This document shows positions 8,953-18,883 of a stretch of 64,000 nucleotides of DNA, one piece after another. The position numbers were made by a program, and so were the translations under genes. The notes beneath the pieces were generated by a model, which had not been told where the DNA came from, did not search any database, and saw nothing but the letters and a program-made list of their open reading frames with translations. The first letter of the stretch is position 1. Each line of letters opens with the position of its first letter. Source of the DNA: Streptomyces anulatus. Its GTDB lineage: Bacteria > Actinomycetota > Actinomycetes > Streptomycetales > Streptomycetaceae. Where the stretch lies: assembly GCF_014650675.1 (NCBI RefSeq), contig NZ_BMVK01000003.1, positions 665,289 through 729,288 of the forward strand, written 5' to 3'.

Positions 8953-9031
8953 AGTGCAGCCACTCGGCTTTCACCGGTGGAGCGAGCACTACTCTACCTG
9001 ATCCAACGAAGTGGTCCGAAGAGTCGTGCAG

Positions 9032-9103
9032 AGCGGGTGACAGGAATTGCACACTGCGCCTTCCCCCTGGAAGGGGGATGTTCTACTACTGAACTACACC
9101 CGC
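9032..9103 (-). tRNA. Atypical tRNA-Gly (UCC)
   Basis: The acceptor (GCGGGTG/CACCCGC, discriminator U), D-stem (GTTC/GAAC) and anticodon stem (TCCCC/GGGGA) are perfect. The loop CTTCCAG gives anticodon UCC. Two features are abnormal. The D-loop reads AGTAGTA, with A at position 18. The T-loop reads TGCAATT, with G at position 55. The universal G18-psi55 contact is therefore absent. The T-stem pairs poorly in the standard register, but forms GCAG/CTGT plus G-C if one U is bulged. The neighbouring tRNA-Gly(GCC) is fully canonical. It may be a specialised glycine donor or a poorly translating decoder of GGA. Confidence 0.88.
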
Positions 9104-9305
9104 ACGCTGCGTGGGATTCGGCTTTGCGGCCTCGCCCCTCGGCGTGCTCCAGACTCTAGCCGACCTGCAGGGGTGTCGCGCAAGTCGGCTCCCCGCGGGC
9201 CCCGCGGGACGGGTCCCCGGACCCGGCCGACGGGGCGTCCGGGGCCGCCTGACGGAGCGTCCGGTTTCCCGGGTCGCACGGCCCGCCGACGCCCGGCGGG
9301 CCGCC

Positions 9306-9325
9306 CGGTCCGTCCGGCCGGACCG
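9306..9325 (-). terminator. Possible terminator after the lsrL gene
   Basis: CGGTCC (9306-9311) pairs with GGACCG (9320-9325) around a GC-rich 8-nt loop, shortly after the stop of the - strand gene. The surrounding 9120-9330 stretch is extremely GC-rich with many alternative foldings, so this is tentative. Confidence 0.35.
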
Positions 9326-9332
9326 CCGCGGC

Positions 9333-9668
9333 TCACCCCGCCGCGTCGAACGCCTCGTAGACCTTCTTCGGGATGCGGCCCCGGGCCGGCACCTCCATCC
9401 GGTGCGAGCGGGCCCAGGCGCGGACGGCCGCCGGGTCCGGGGCGAGGGAGGTGTGGTGGTACGTCGTGGGCGTCCTGCCGTGCTTGCTGGCATTTGTCTG
9501 CTTTCGACCGGCGGCCACGTAAGGAGCCAGGGTCTTCCGCAGTTTCTTCGCGTTGGCGGGATTGAGGTCGATCTCGTACGTCTTCCCGTCCAGGGCGAAG
9601 GTCACCGTTTCCGCCGCCGCTCCCCCGTCGATGTCGTCGGAGAGTGTCACCACTACGCGCTGAGCCAC
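9333..9668 (-). CDS. lsrL: Lsr2-family nucleoid-associated protein (LsrL type)
   Basis: 111 residues from the GTG at 9668, preceded by GAAAGGA. The N-terminal dimerisation domain starts AQRVVVTLSDDIDGG, followed by the beta-strand core TVTFALDGKTYEIDLN and the conserved LRKTLAPYVAAGR helix. The C-terminal DNA-binding domain ends with VRAWARSHRMEVPARGRIPKKVYEAF, including the RGR minor-groove hook. Lsr2 proteins coat AT-rich DNA and silence genes. Streptomyces have two, Lsr2 and LsrL. The position immediately beside purS supports LsrL, but the symbol is an inference from synteny. The upstream region is itself comparatively AT-rich, which would suit autoregulation. Confidence 0.85.
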   Translation of the reverse strand: MAQRVVVTLSDDIDGGAAAETVTFALDGKTYEIDLNPANAKKLRKTLAPYVAAGRKQTNASKHGRTPTTYHHTSLAPDPAAVRAWARSHRMEVPARGRIPKKVYEAFDAAG

Positions 9669-10088
9669 GGATATCGGTCCTTTCCTACGGCACCGGCGCG
9701 TGTCGCGTGCGCGGATGCCTGCCTTCCGGCTGCCAGGCGGGCGGATGTGGATCGACGAGATGTCGACTTTCCGTTGTCGCCGGGGCAATGTTGCTTTCCC
9801 CGGTAATCATTTGTACAGCGGTGGGTGCCGCATTGTGAAGCCCAGCCAATTACATCCGCGTGTCCGTGTGCAATCCGTGTGCAATCCGGACGCGATTTTT
9901 CCAGACCTTTTCCCGCACGGTGTCGCGGCCGATATCTCGGCGTGATCTGCGCAGGGCGCCCGCCGTGTCCGTCCCGCCCGATATCTACCCGCGTAGAAAT
10001 TTTGGCCAGGTACGCTGAGTGGACCCGCGGGGGTCTGGGGAACCCCCCGGAGAGACAGCCGCACCACACCACCACACCGGGAGTGCCA
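9669..10088. other. Divergent lsrL/purS control region
   Basis: About 420 bp without a gene and more AT-rich than its surroundings. It contains two perfect tandem 11-bp repeats TCCGTGTGCAA (9863-9884) flanked by degenerate copies, and two GATATCT-like sites (about 9931 and 9980). A TACGCT at 10011-10016 is a candidate -10 for purS. The AT content makes it a plausible Lsr2/LsrL binding region. Confidence 0.55.
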
Positions 10089-10340
10089 GTGGCACGCGTC
10101 GTAGTCGACGTCATGCTCAAGCCCGAGATCCTCGACCCGCAGGGACAGGCGGTGCAGCGTGCACTGCCCCGTCTCGGCTTCGAGGGAATCGCGGACGTTC
10201 GTCAGGGAAAGCGTTTCGAGCTGGAGGTCGAGGGGCCGGTCGACGACGCCGCCCTCGCCCGTATTAACGAGCTGGCCGAGACGTTCCTCGCCAACACCGT
10301 CATCGAGGACTTCGTCGTGAAGGTGGAGGAGGAGAAGTGA
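10089..10340 (+). CDS. purS: Phosphoribosylformylglycinamidine synthase, PurS subunit
   Basis: 83 residues from a GTG with GGGAG upstream. The whole small alpha/beta protein matches the PurS family ([21 protein letters not shown]...[10 protein letters not shown]...[11 protein letters not shown]). PurS bridges PurL and PurQ and helps move ammonia between them. The stop overlaps the purQ start (GTGA). Confidence 0.96.
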   Translation: MARVVVDVMLKPEILDPQGQAVQRALPRLGFEGIADVRQGKRFELEVEGPVDDAALARINELAETFLANTVIEDFVVKVEEEK

Positions 10341-11013
10341 CCACCCGTATCGGCGTCGTCACTTTTCCCGGCACCCTCGACGATCAGGACGCCCTGCGCG
10401 CCGTCCGGATCGCGGGCGCCGAGCCCGTATCCCTGTGGCACCGGGACAAGGACCTGCACCAGGTCGACGCGGTCGTCCTGGCGGGCGGTTTCTCCTACGG
10501 GGACTACCTCCGTGCCGGCGCGATTTCCCGCTTCTCGCCGGTCATGGAAACCCTCATCGAGCAGGCGAAGGCCGGTATGCCGGTCCTCGGCATCTGCAAC
10601 GGCTTCCAGATCCTGACCGAGGCGCACCTGCTGCCCGGCGCGATGCTGCGCAACAACCACCTCCACTTCATCTGCCGCGACCAGACGCTGCGGGTGGAGA
10701 ACGCGGAGACCGCCTGGACCTCGGACTACAGCGCCGGCCAGGAGATCAGGGTCCCGCTCAAGAACATGGACGGCCGGTACACCGCCGACGAGCACACGCT
10801 CGACGAGCTGGAGGCCGAGGGCCGTGTCGCCTTCCGCTACCTGGACGGCAACCCCAACGGCTCGCTCCGCGACATCGCGGGCATCACCAACGCCGCGGGC
10901 AACATCGTCGGCCTGATGCCGCACCCGGAGCACGCCGTGGAGCCGCTCATCGGCACCGGCCGCACCGACGGCCTCGGTTTCTTCACCTCGATCATCAAGA
11001 AGCTGGTCAACGC

Positions 11014-11017
<4 letters not shown>
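10337..11017 (+). CDS. purQ: Phosphoribosylformylglycinamidine synthase, glutaminase subunit
   Basis: 226 residues. It is a class I glutamine amidotransferase with nucleophile C87 in GICNGFQ and the His/Glu pair in the C-terminal MPHPEHAVE. It releases ammonia from glutamine for PurL. It begins at a GTG that overlaps the purS stop by 4 nt and ends overlapping the purL ATG, so the three subunits are translationally coupled. Confidence 0.97.
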
Positions 11018-13263
<2,246 letters not shown>

Positions 13264-13285
13264 GCCGCGCGCCGACCGGCGTTCT

Positions 13286-13322
13286 CGAAGCCCCCGCCCG
13301 GATCATCCGGGCGGGGGCTTCG
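13286..13322 (+). terminator. Terminator of purSQL
   Basis: A perfect 16-bp stem CGAAGCCCCCGCCCGG (13286-13301) and its complement (13307-13322), with a 5-nt loop. Confidence 0.92.
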
Positions 13323-13351
13323 GCCTTTCCCGTCCCCCTGACGGACATCGC

Positions 13352-13380
13352 TTGTCAGAGATTACGTAATTACGTAAGGT
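13352..13380 (+). promoter_or_regulatory. Promoter with a tandem palindromic operator, leaderless start
   Basis: TTGTCA (13352-13357), a 17-bp spacer and TAAGGT (13375-13380) form a good promoter. Two abutting TTACGTAA palindromes (13362-13369 and 13370-13377) make a perfect 16-bp dyad across the spacer and -10 box. Transcription would start at about 13387-13388, on the ATG itself, so the mRNA is predicted to be leaderless. The dyad is the likely binding site of the ArsR-type regulator it precedes. Confidence 0.8.
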
Positions 13381-13387
13381 TGGTGTC

Positions 13388-13894
13388 ATGGAGCTGGAGC
13401 AGCGGGTCGCCGAGCTGGAGAGGCGGCTCACGGCCCTGGAGCGGCAGGACCCCGGGTCCCCCCGCCTGGGCGACGGCGACTTCTGGGCGTTGGACGGGTT
13501 GAAACACCAGCTTGCCGAGGTCGGGGAGGCCGCCGCCGACGGGGGAGTCCTCTACACGGGCTCGGTACGGCTGCCCACCGGCGAGAGTTACGAATGGCAG
13601 TACGGCGCCCTCACCGAGGCCCTGGTCGACGGGGACTGGGCGGACGCCGCCGAGTCGTTCGCCGCGCTCGGCCACCCGGTCCGGCTGCGCCTGCTCCGCG
13701 AGATCCTCGGCGGCCTGAGGACGGCCGCCGAACTGGCCGCGCTCGACGAGGTCGGCACCACCGGCCAGATCTACCACCACCTGCGTCAGCTGACCGGCGC
13801 GGGCTGGCTGCACGCGGCCGGCCGGGGCCGGTACGAGATTCCGCCGGTCCGGGTGGTGCCGCTGCTGGTGGTGCTCACGGCGGCGCGGCCCTGA
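13388..13894 (+). CDS. ArsR-like winged-helix transcriptional regulator
   Basis: 168 residues. Residues 1-20 form a short heptad-like coiled coil (MELEQRVAELERRLTALER). The winged helix spans about 88-165: SFAALGHPVRLRLLREILGGLRTAAEL, with recognition helix TTGQIYHHLRQLTGAGWLH. There is no cysteine metal box, so it is not a classical arsenic or metal sensor. The perfect TTACGTAA tandem palindrome over its own promoter suggests autorepression. It is probably co-transcribed with the M23 membrane peptidase 31 nt downstream, which would be its main target. Confidence 0.88.
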   Translation: MELEQRVAELERRLTALERQDPGSPRLGDGDFWALDGLKHQLAEVGEAAADGGVLYTGSVRLPTGESYEWQYGALTEALVDGDWADAAESFAALGHPVRLRLLREILGGLRTAAELAALDEVGTTGQIYHHLRQLTGAGWLHAAGRGRYEIPPVRVVPLLVVLTAARP

Positions 13895-13925
13895 AGCCGA
13901 AGCCAACGGGAAAACAGGGGGAAAC

Positions 13926-14813
13926 ATGACTGTCCGCACAGCCGTCGCGAGGGCCCTGCGCCTGTCCTGGGCGGTCCTGATCGCGCTGATGATCAGCGAG
14001 TTCGTCACGGATCTGCCCGGACCCGGGTGGGCGACCACGCTGCTGCCCGCCTCGGTCGTTCTCGTCCTCATGGTGGCGGCGATGACCCTGCAGGTCCGGG
14101 CCGCCGCCCCCCGGGGCGAGCCGCGGCCCCCGGTCGAGGTCGACCCGCCGGTGACCGGGCGCTGGACGGCCCTGAACAGCCCGGCGGACAAGGTGCCGAG
14201 CCACGGGACGCACGTGTACGGGCAGACGTACGCGATCGACATCGTGGCCGAGCCGGAGACGGAGGAGGGCGGGGCCACGGCCCGTCCGCCGTTCCGCATC
14301 CTCTGGCCGGTCGTGCGCCGCAACCGCGACTTCCCGGCCTTCGGCGCCCCGCTGCTCGCGGTGGCCGACGCCACGGTCGTCCGGGCGAGCGACGGCCAGC
14401 GTGACCACCTGAGCCGCAACTCCCTGCCCGCCCTCGCCTACCTGATGCTCATCGAGGCCAATGTCCGCTCGATCCTCGGCGCGCACCGGATCATCGGCAA
14501 CCACGTGATCCTCGACCTCGGCGAGGGCACGTTCGCCGTCTACGCCCATGTGCAGCGCGGCTCGCTCCGGGTGAAGGCCGGGGACACGGTCCGCGCCGGG
14601 CAGCGGCTCGGGAGGGTGGGCAACTCCGGCAACACCACCGAACCGCACCTCCACTTCCACCTGATGGACGGCCCCGACCCGGACTCCGCCCGGGGTGTCC
14701 CGTTCACCTGGCGGGGCGTCGGAGTCCCGGCGAACGGCGAGACGTTCACGGTCGGTGAGCAGGTCGGTGAGCAGGTCGGGGAACATGTCGAGGGGCAGGC
14801 CGCGGAGGCCTGA
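13926..14813 (+). CDS. Membrane-anchored M23-family peptidase
   Basis: 295 residues. Two N-terminal transmembrane helices (about 10-30 and 38-58) are followed by an outward LytM/M23 domain. Zinc-site features are the GQTYAIDIV region (about residue 100) and the C-terminal HLHFHLMD motif (about 245-252). The first zinc ligand is less obvious than in canonical HxxxD enzymes, so activity is not certain. The tail has a GEQVGEQVGEHV repeat from a short in-frame DNA duplication. It forms an operon with the ArsR regulator and has a GGGGG-type ribosome binding site. Its likely role is local peptidoglycan cleavage. Confidence 0.85.
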   Translation: MTVRTAVARALRLSWAVLIALMISEFVTDLPGPGWATTLLPASVVLVLMVAAMTLQVRAAAPRGEPRPPVEVDPPVTGRWTALNSPADKVPSHGTHVYGQTYAIDIVAEPETEEGGATARPPFRILWPVVRRNRDFPAFGAPLLAVADATVVRASDGQRDHLSRNSLPALAYLMLIEANVRSILGAHRIIGNHVILDLGEGTFAVYAHVQRGSLRVKAGDTVRAGQRLGRVGNSGNTTEPHLHFHLMDGPDPDSARGVPFTWRGVGVPANGETFTVGEQVGEQVGEHVEGQAAEA

Positions 14814-14854
14814 CCCGGGCGGCGATGTCGGTGGGGCCGGTTACTCTCGGCCCC

Positions 14855-15658
14855 ATGCCCCCGGCCAAGAAGCGCCCGCGCGCCCACGACCACCTCAGGA
14901 CCCGGACGGCGGTCCTCGCCCAGTTCGCCCATGTCCGTGACGCCGTCGCTGTGTTGACGCCCGACCAGCTCGCCCGGCCGACCCGGCTCGGCGACTGGAC
15001 GGTGCGCGAGCTCGTCGCGCACATCGCGATGGGGCTGAGCAGTGTCTCCCGGTCCGTGGACCTTCCGGAACCGCCCGGGCCCAAACCCCAGGTCGCCCTG
15101 CTGGAGTGGCCGGCGGCCCCCGCCGCGCACGCCGCCCGGATCGCCGAGGACGTCGAGGACCTGGCGGCCGCCCGCCCCGACCTCACCACGCTGTTCGAGG
15201 AGGCGGAAGCGGGGTTCGCCGACGCCGTTCCGGCCTCCGGCACGGGGGAGCGCCTGCTGGCCACCCGGATCGGCTCGATGCGGCTGACCGATTACCTGGT
15301 CACCCGGACCGTCGAGCTGATCGTCCACACGGACGACCTGAACGAGGCGCTCGGGCTGGAGATCCCCTACGACCGGCAGGCCCTGGCCGCCTGCACCCGG
15401 CTGCTGGCGGACGCCCTCGCGGACCGGGCGCCCGGCGGCTCGGTCGAGGTGCGGGTCCCGCCGTTCGCGGTGGTCCAGTGCATCGGCGGACCCAAGCACA
15501 CCCGGGGCACCCCGCCCCATGTCGTCGAGACCGGCCCGCTGACCTGGATCCGGCTCGCCACCGGGCGTACGGAGTGGGCGCGGGCCCTGGAGGACGCCGA
15601 GGTCAGCGCCAGCGGGGAGCGGGCGGACCTGGCCGGGCTGCTGCCCCTGATGGGCTGA
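14855..15658 (+). CDS. Maleylpyruvate isomerase-family (mycothiol-dependent, DinB-fold) protein
   Basis: 267 residues from the ATG at 14855. TTACTCT lies about 8 nt upstream and suits a leaderless -10; another ATG at 14825 is less supported. The N-terminal DinB/MDMPI helical bundle shows LTPDQLARPTRLGDWTVRELVAHIAMGL, with the conserved metal-site His. Later TDYLVTRTVELIVHTDDLNEAL carries the other His ligand. The C-terminal part (about 190-265) resembles the SCP-like domain of the family. Such proteins are metal-dependent thiol transferases using mycothiol, or have unknown roles. The substrate cannot be assigned. Confidence 0.82.
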   Translation: MPPAKKRPRAHDHLRTRTAVLAQFAHVRDAVAVLTPDQLARPTRLGDWTVRELVAHIAMGLSSVSRSVDLPEPPGPKPQVALLEWPAAPAAHAARIAEDVEDLAAARPDLTTLFEEAEAGFADAVPASGTGERLLATRIGSMRLTDYLVTRTVELIVHTDDLNEALGLEIPYDRQALAACTRLLADALADRAPGGSVEVRVPPFAVVQCIGGPKHTRGTPPHVVETGPLTWIRLATGRTEWARALEDAEVSASGERADLAGLLPLMG

Positions 15659-15719
15659 GGCGGCCACCGGGAAGCGGAGCGGGCGGAACCGGATCGGCCC
15701 CCCGTTCCGTCACATCGCC

Positions 15720-16574
15720 ATGCGCACACAACGGATGACCCTCAGCGTCAGTGTCCTGGCCCTCCTCACCCTCGCCGCCTGCGGTACGGAGTCGGGTTCC
15801 GGCTCCGGCAAGGGATCCGGCGAAGGCAGCGACAGCGTGCAGAGCGACGTCCCCGTCACCGGGGTCGCGTGGCGCGTCGACTCCGTGACCGTCGGCGGGA
15901 AGAAGACCGAGGCCCCGGAGGGGGCCCGGCTGGAGATCGACCCGAAGGGCCGGGCCACGGCCGACTTCGGCTGCAACCACATCAGCGTGGACGCCCGGGT
16001 GAAGGGCGATCGGATCACCCTGGGCAAGCCGGTGACCACGCAGATGGCGTGCGACGTGAAGATCGAGAAGTTCGAGAAGGCCGCCATCGACGCGATGGGC
16101 GGCGAGCACACCGCGAAGCTCTCCGGCGACCGGCTGACCCTCACCACCGAAGGCGGCGACTCGATGGCGCTCAGCGAGGAGAAGCCCGCCGATCTGGTCG
16201 GCACCCGGTGGGCCGTGACCACGCTGCTCAGCGGTGAGACCGCCACGACCGTACCGGCGGACCTGCCCAAGGAGAAGGCACCCCATCTGACCCTCTCCGA
16301 GGACGGCACCGTGGAGGGCAACTCCGGCTGCAACTCCTTCCGCGGCCAGGCGACGGTCAAGGGCTCCACGATCACGTTCGGACCGGTGGCCGGCACCCGC
16401 AAGATGTGCCCGGAGGCCGAGATGGCGACGGAGCGCGCCGTGCTCGCCGCCCTGGACGGCAAGGTCACTTACACGATCAAGGGCAAGGCCCTCACGCTCA
16501 CCGCCGCCGACGGCAAGGGCATCGGCGCGACGGTCACACCCGCCGGGGGCGGGAGCGGCGCCCAGCACGGCTGA
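15720..16574 (+). CDS. Lipoprotein with two META (HslJ-like) domains
   Basis: 284 residues. A signal peptide ends in the lipobox LTLAAC, so the mature protein is lipid-anchored outside the membrane. A Gly/Ser linker follows. Two META domains come next (about residues 45-155 and 160-275), each with the signature GCN motif (FGCNHISV and GNSGCNSFRG) and an MACD/MCPE partner that may form a disulfide. META domains occur in E. coli HslJ and are linked to envelope stress or resistance. The gene is convergent with the sulfatase gene. Confidence 0.88.
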   Translation: MRTQRMTLSVSVLALLTLAACGTESGSGSGKGSGEGSDSVQSDVPVTGVAWRVDSVTVGGKKTEAPEGARLEIDPKGRATADFGCNHISVDARVKGDRITLGKPVTTQMACDVKIEKFEKAAIDAMGGEHTAKLSGDRLTLTTEGGDSMALSEEKPADLVGTRWAVTTLLSGETATTVPADLPKEKAPHLTLSEDGTVEGNSGCNSFRGQATVKGSTITFGPVAGTRKMCPEAEMATERAVLAALDGKVTYTIKGKALTLTAADGKGIGATVTPAGGGSGAQHG

Positions 16575-16628
16575 ATCCGTGGGACAGCCGTGCCGGGCAG
16601 ACGGACGGCGGTGCCCGGCCCCGGCCCC

Positions 16629-16659
16629 GGCCCCGGCCAGGAGCCGGCCGGCCGGGGCC
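16629..16659. terminator. GC-rich hairpin between convergent genes
   Basis: GGCCCCGGCC (16629-16638) pairs with GGCCGGGGCC (16650-16659) around an 11-nt loop, in the 110-bp gap between the META lipoprotein (+) and the sulfatase (-). Confidence 0.6.
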
Positions 16660-16684
16660 CGAACGCCCGGACCACCGAGGTGGG

Positions 16685-18148
16685 TCAGGAACCCGTCGGA
16701 TAGGGCAGCAGACCGGAGTCCGTCCTCTCCCACGACGCCCGCAACGCGGCCAGCCGCTCCGGGTCGGCCTTCGCGCGGTCGGCCTGCTCGCGCCGGTCGT
16801 CGGCCAGGTTGAACAGCTGGTCGGCCCCGCTCCTTCCCCGGTAGTACTTCCAGTCGCCGCGCCGCAGCGCCCGCTCGCCGCGCACCCGCCAGAACAGGTC
16901 GCGTTCCTTCGGCGTCTCGCCCCGCAGCAGATATCCCGCGAGGCTGATGCCGTCCAGCGGGTGGGCGGGGTCCGGTCGTGCCCCGCCCAGCTCCAGCAGG
17001 GTGGCCGTCCAGTCGGGGGAGAACACCGGGAGGTCGCTGACCTGGTGGCCTTCGACGCGCGCGGGCCAGCGCAGCACCGAGGGAACGCGGATGCCGCCCT
17101 CCTGGAGCGAGCTCTTGTTGCCGGCGAGCGGCCAGTTGTAGGAGAACCGCTCGCCGCCGTTGTCGCTGGCGAAGAAGACCAGGGTGTCCTTCTCCTGCCC
17201 CGACCGCTTCAGCGCCTTCAGCACCTCGCCGACCGAGCGGTCCAGGTCCTCGACCATCTCCGTGTACTTCTCGACCGAGCCGCCGTCGCCGTGCCGGAGG
17301 GCGGACCGGTCGCCGGCCTTGATCCGGCGGACGACCTCGGCGCTCGCCTCCGTGTCGCCGTCGGCGATCCAGGGCCAGTGCGGGGTGGTGAAGTTCAGGT
17401 TGAGCAGCCACGGCCTGCCGTCGTGCTCACGCTGTACGTACTCGCTCGCGCGCTCCGTGAGGATCCGGGTGTAGTACCGCAGGTCCTTGTACTCGGCGTC
17501 GCCCTCGTACAGGTCGTACTCGCCCGCCAGGCCGAGCTTGGAGTAGTACTCCAGGGCTCCGCCGAAGTTGCCGAAGAACTCGTCGTAGCCCGACCTGGTC
17601 GGGCTGTAGTCCGGCAGGTATCCGCAGTGCCACTTGCCGATCAGCGCGGTCGAGTAGCCGACGCCGCGCAGCAGGGAGGCCAGCGTCGGATGGGTGGGCT
17701 CCAGCCCCACCGACCTGTCGGCGATGGGCTCGGCGAGTCCGCCCTTCGTACGCCCCGGATAGCGCCCCGTGTAGAGGCTGAACCGGGTGGGGGAGCAGGT
17801 CGCCGACCCCGAGTACGCGTCGGTGAAGCGGACGCCCTGCCGCGCCAGCCGGTCCAGGTGGGGTGTGCGGATGTGCGGAGACCCGTACGAGGAGAGATCC
17901 GCCCAGCCGAGGTCGTCGCCGAGGATGAAGAGGATGTTGGGACGGCGCGCGTGCTTGCCGGGGGCGGCACGGAACGGGCGCTCCCGTGTCACGTCGTCGG
18001 CGGTCGTTCCGGCGGCGGATGCCGGAACGGCCGCCGGTATGCCGGCCGCGGTGACGGCGGTCGCGCCCACGGCGGTGGTGAAGGCGCGCCGGGTCAGCGG
18101 CGTACCGGATCGTTTTTCCGAACGTGTCTGCGCATCGCGAGAGGTCAT
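16685..18148 (-). CDS. Secreted (Tat) arylsulfatase
   Basis: 487 residues from the ATG at 18148, which has an AGGAG ribosome binding site. A Tat signal (LTRRAF, then a hydrophobic stretch to ASAAG at about residue 47) predicts export of the folded protein. The mature enzyme begins NILFILGDDLGWADLS, with metal ligands D78/D79. The formylglycine motif CSPTR places the modified Cys at residue 118. GKWHCGY, TTPHWPW and FASDNGGERFSYNW are further active-site blocks of the type I sulfatase family. It would release sulfate from an organic ester. A cysteine-type leader peptide upstream suggests induction by sulfur shortage. Confidence 0.93.
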   Translation of the reverse strand: MTSRDAQTRSEKRSGTPLTRRAFTTAVGATAVTAAGIPAAVPASAAGTTADDVTRERPFRAAPGKHARRPNILFILGDDLGWADLSSYGSPHIRTPHLDRLARQGVRFTDAYSGSATCSPTRFSLYTGRYPGRTKGGLAEPIADRSVGLEPTHPTLASLLRGVGYSTALIGKWHCGYLPDYSPTRSGYDEFFGNFGGALEYYSKLGLAGEYDLYEGDAEYKDLRYYTRILTERASEYVQREHDGRPWLLNLNFTTPHWPWIADGDTEASAEVVRRIKAGDRSALRHGDGGSVEKYTEMVEDLDRSVGEVLKALKRSGQEKDTLVFFASDNGGERFSYNWPLAGNKSSLQEGGIRVPSVLRWPARVEGHQVSDLPVFSPDWTATLLELGGARPDPAHPLDGISLAGYLLRGETPKERDLFWRVRGERALRRGDWKYYRGRSGADQLFNLADDRREQADRAKADPERLAALRASWERTDSGLLPYPTGS

Positions 18149-18356
18149 GGGGGCTCCTGGGAGGGCCTCGGGCACCGATCGGAGGACGGGGCGCGAGGCA
18201 ATGGGCGCGACTTCCCGGCGGGCCGGGGCCCGCAGTCGGGCGCACCGGCCCGCAGGGGGCGGAAGAGAGAGGAAGGCGAACGCGTGCACGCATGCCAAAG
18301 CCCGGGACGGAAGCCCGGGGCGGAAGCCCGGCGGGGGTTCGGGAGGTGCGGCAGTC
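18149..18356 (-). other. Leader region between the small ORF and the sulfatase
   Basis: About 200 nt of transcribed leader on the - strand. Between 18294 and 18345 it carries three repeats of the GCCCGGG/GGAAGCCCGG type that can form alternative hairpins. Such a region could act as an attenuator or Rho-entry region responding to translation of the upstream leader peptide. I see no gene here. Confidence 0.45.
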
Positions 18357-18416
18357 TCAGACGCGGCGACAGATGGCGCTCGCTACACGTCCCAGATCGA
18401 CGTGCCGGCGCTCCAC
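18357..18416 (-). CDS. Cysteine-type regulatory leader peptide (19 aa)
   Basis: A GTG-initiated ORF encodes MERRHVDLGRVASAICRRV. The RHVDLxRVASA..CRR pattern is that of the short leader peptides found upstream of sulfur-assimilation genes in Streptomyces. Its stop lies 208 nt before the sulfatase start. A perfect hairpin, GTGATC-GAAA-GATCAC (18421-18436), lies directly upstream of its start. The inference is that ribosome stalling at the Cys codon during cysteine shortage changes downstream folding and lets the sulfatase be expressed. The ORF is too short for statistical gene finders. Support is the sequence pattern and the matching downstream function. Confidence 0.8.
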   Translation of the reverse strand: MERRHVDLGRVASAICRRV

Positions 18417-18457
18417 GAGCGTGATCGAAAGATCACCGAGGGGCTGCATGGGGAAGG

Positions 18458-18486
18458 AGCCTGCCAACGGGGCATGGGCCTGTCAA
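18458..18486 (-). promoter_or_regulatory. Promoter for the leader peptide and sulfatase
   Basis: On the - strand TTGACA (18481-18486), a 17-bp spacer and CAGGCT (18458-18463). It would start transcription about 35 nt before the leader ORF and about 300 nt before the sulfatase. Confidence 0.6.
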
Positions 18487-18846
18487 CGGTGGTCTCGAAC
18501 TGCGGACCGCGGCGGTCCGTCGTCGGCCGGGGAGCGGCTCGTCCCTCCCCGGCCGCAGCTCCGGGGGTGTGAGGCTCACCACGAAACGAGCGTTCGGCCA
18601 GCGGTCCGGGCGGCGATCGGGCAGGTTCACCGAGCGCCACGGCCGCCCGTCGCCCCCGACCGTCCCCTACCTGTCGGTAACCGGTCTCCCGGCCCGGAAG
18701 TGAGCGCCGCGTTCGCCTCGCGGGCCCTCCCCGCATGCGCGGCAGTCACACAGGGTCACCGGTCGAAGTCCCGCGAATCGCCCTCCCCGGGCGGCGGGCG
18801 GGCCCGTTCCCCATGCCCCGCCGTGGGTTTGCCCACCGGTCCCCAA
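18487..18846. other. Non-coding stretch between the sulfatase promoter and purF
   Basis: About 360 bp of GC-rich sequence. ORFs here have no recognisable homology or start signals. I see no operator or RNA gene. Confidence 0.4.
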
Positions 18847-18876
18847 TTCGGACCAGTGGTCGATCTCGCCTACACT
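18847..18876 (+). promoter_or_regulatory. purF promoter, leaderless mRNA predicted
   Basis: TTCGGA (18847-18852), an 18-bp spacer and TACACT (18871-18876). The start site expected 7 nt later (18883-18884) coincides with the GTG start of purF, and no ribosome binding site is present. Confidence 0.65.
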
Positions 18877-18883
18877 CGGTGCT

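Noticed and set aside
13926..14813. ArsR/M23 pair as a toxin-antitoxin module
   Set aside because: The second protein is a membrane peptidase of a known family, and nothing indicates toxicity or antitoxin binding.
18487..18846. Possible small gene or RNA between the sulfatase and purF
   Set aside because: Frames on both strands look random, with no start signals, stable isolated stem or recognisable motif.
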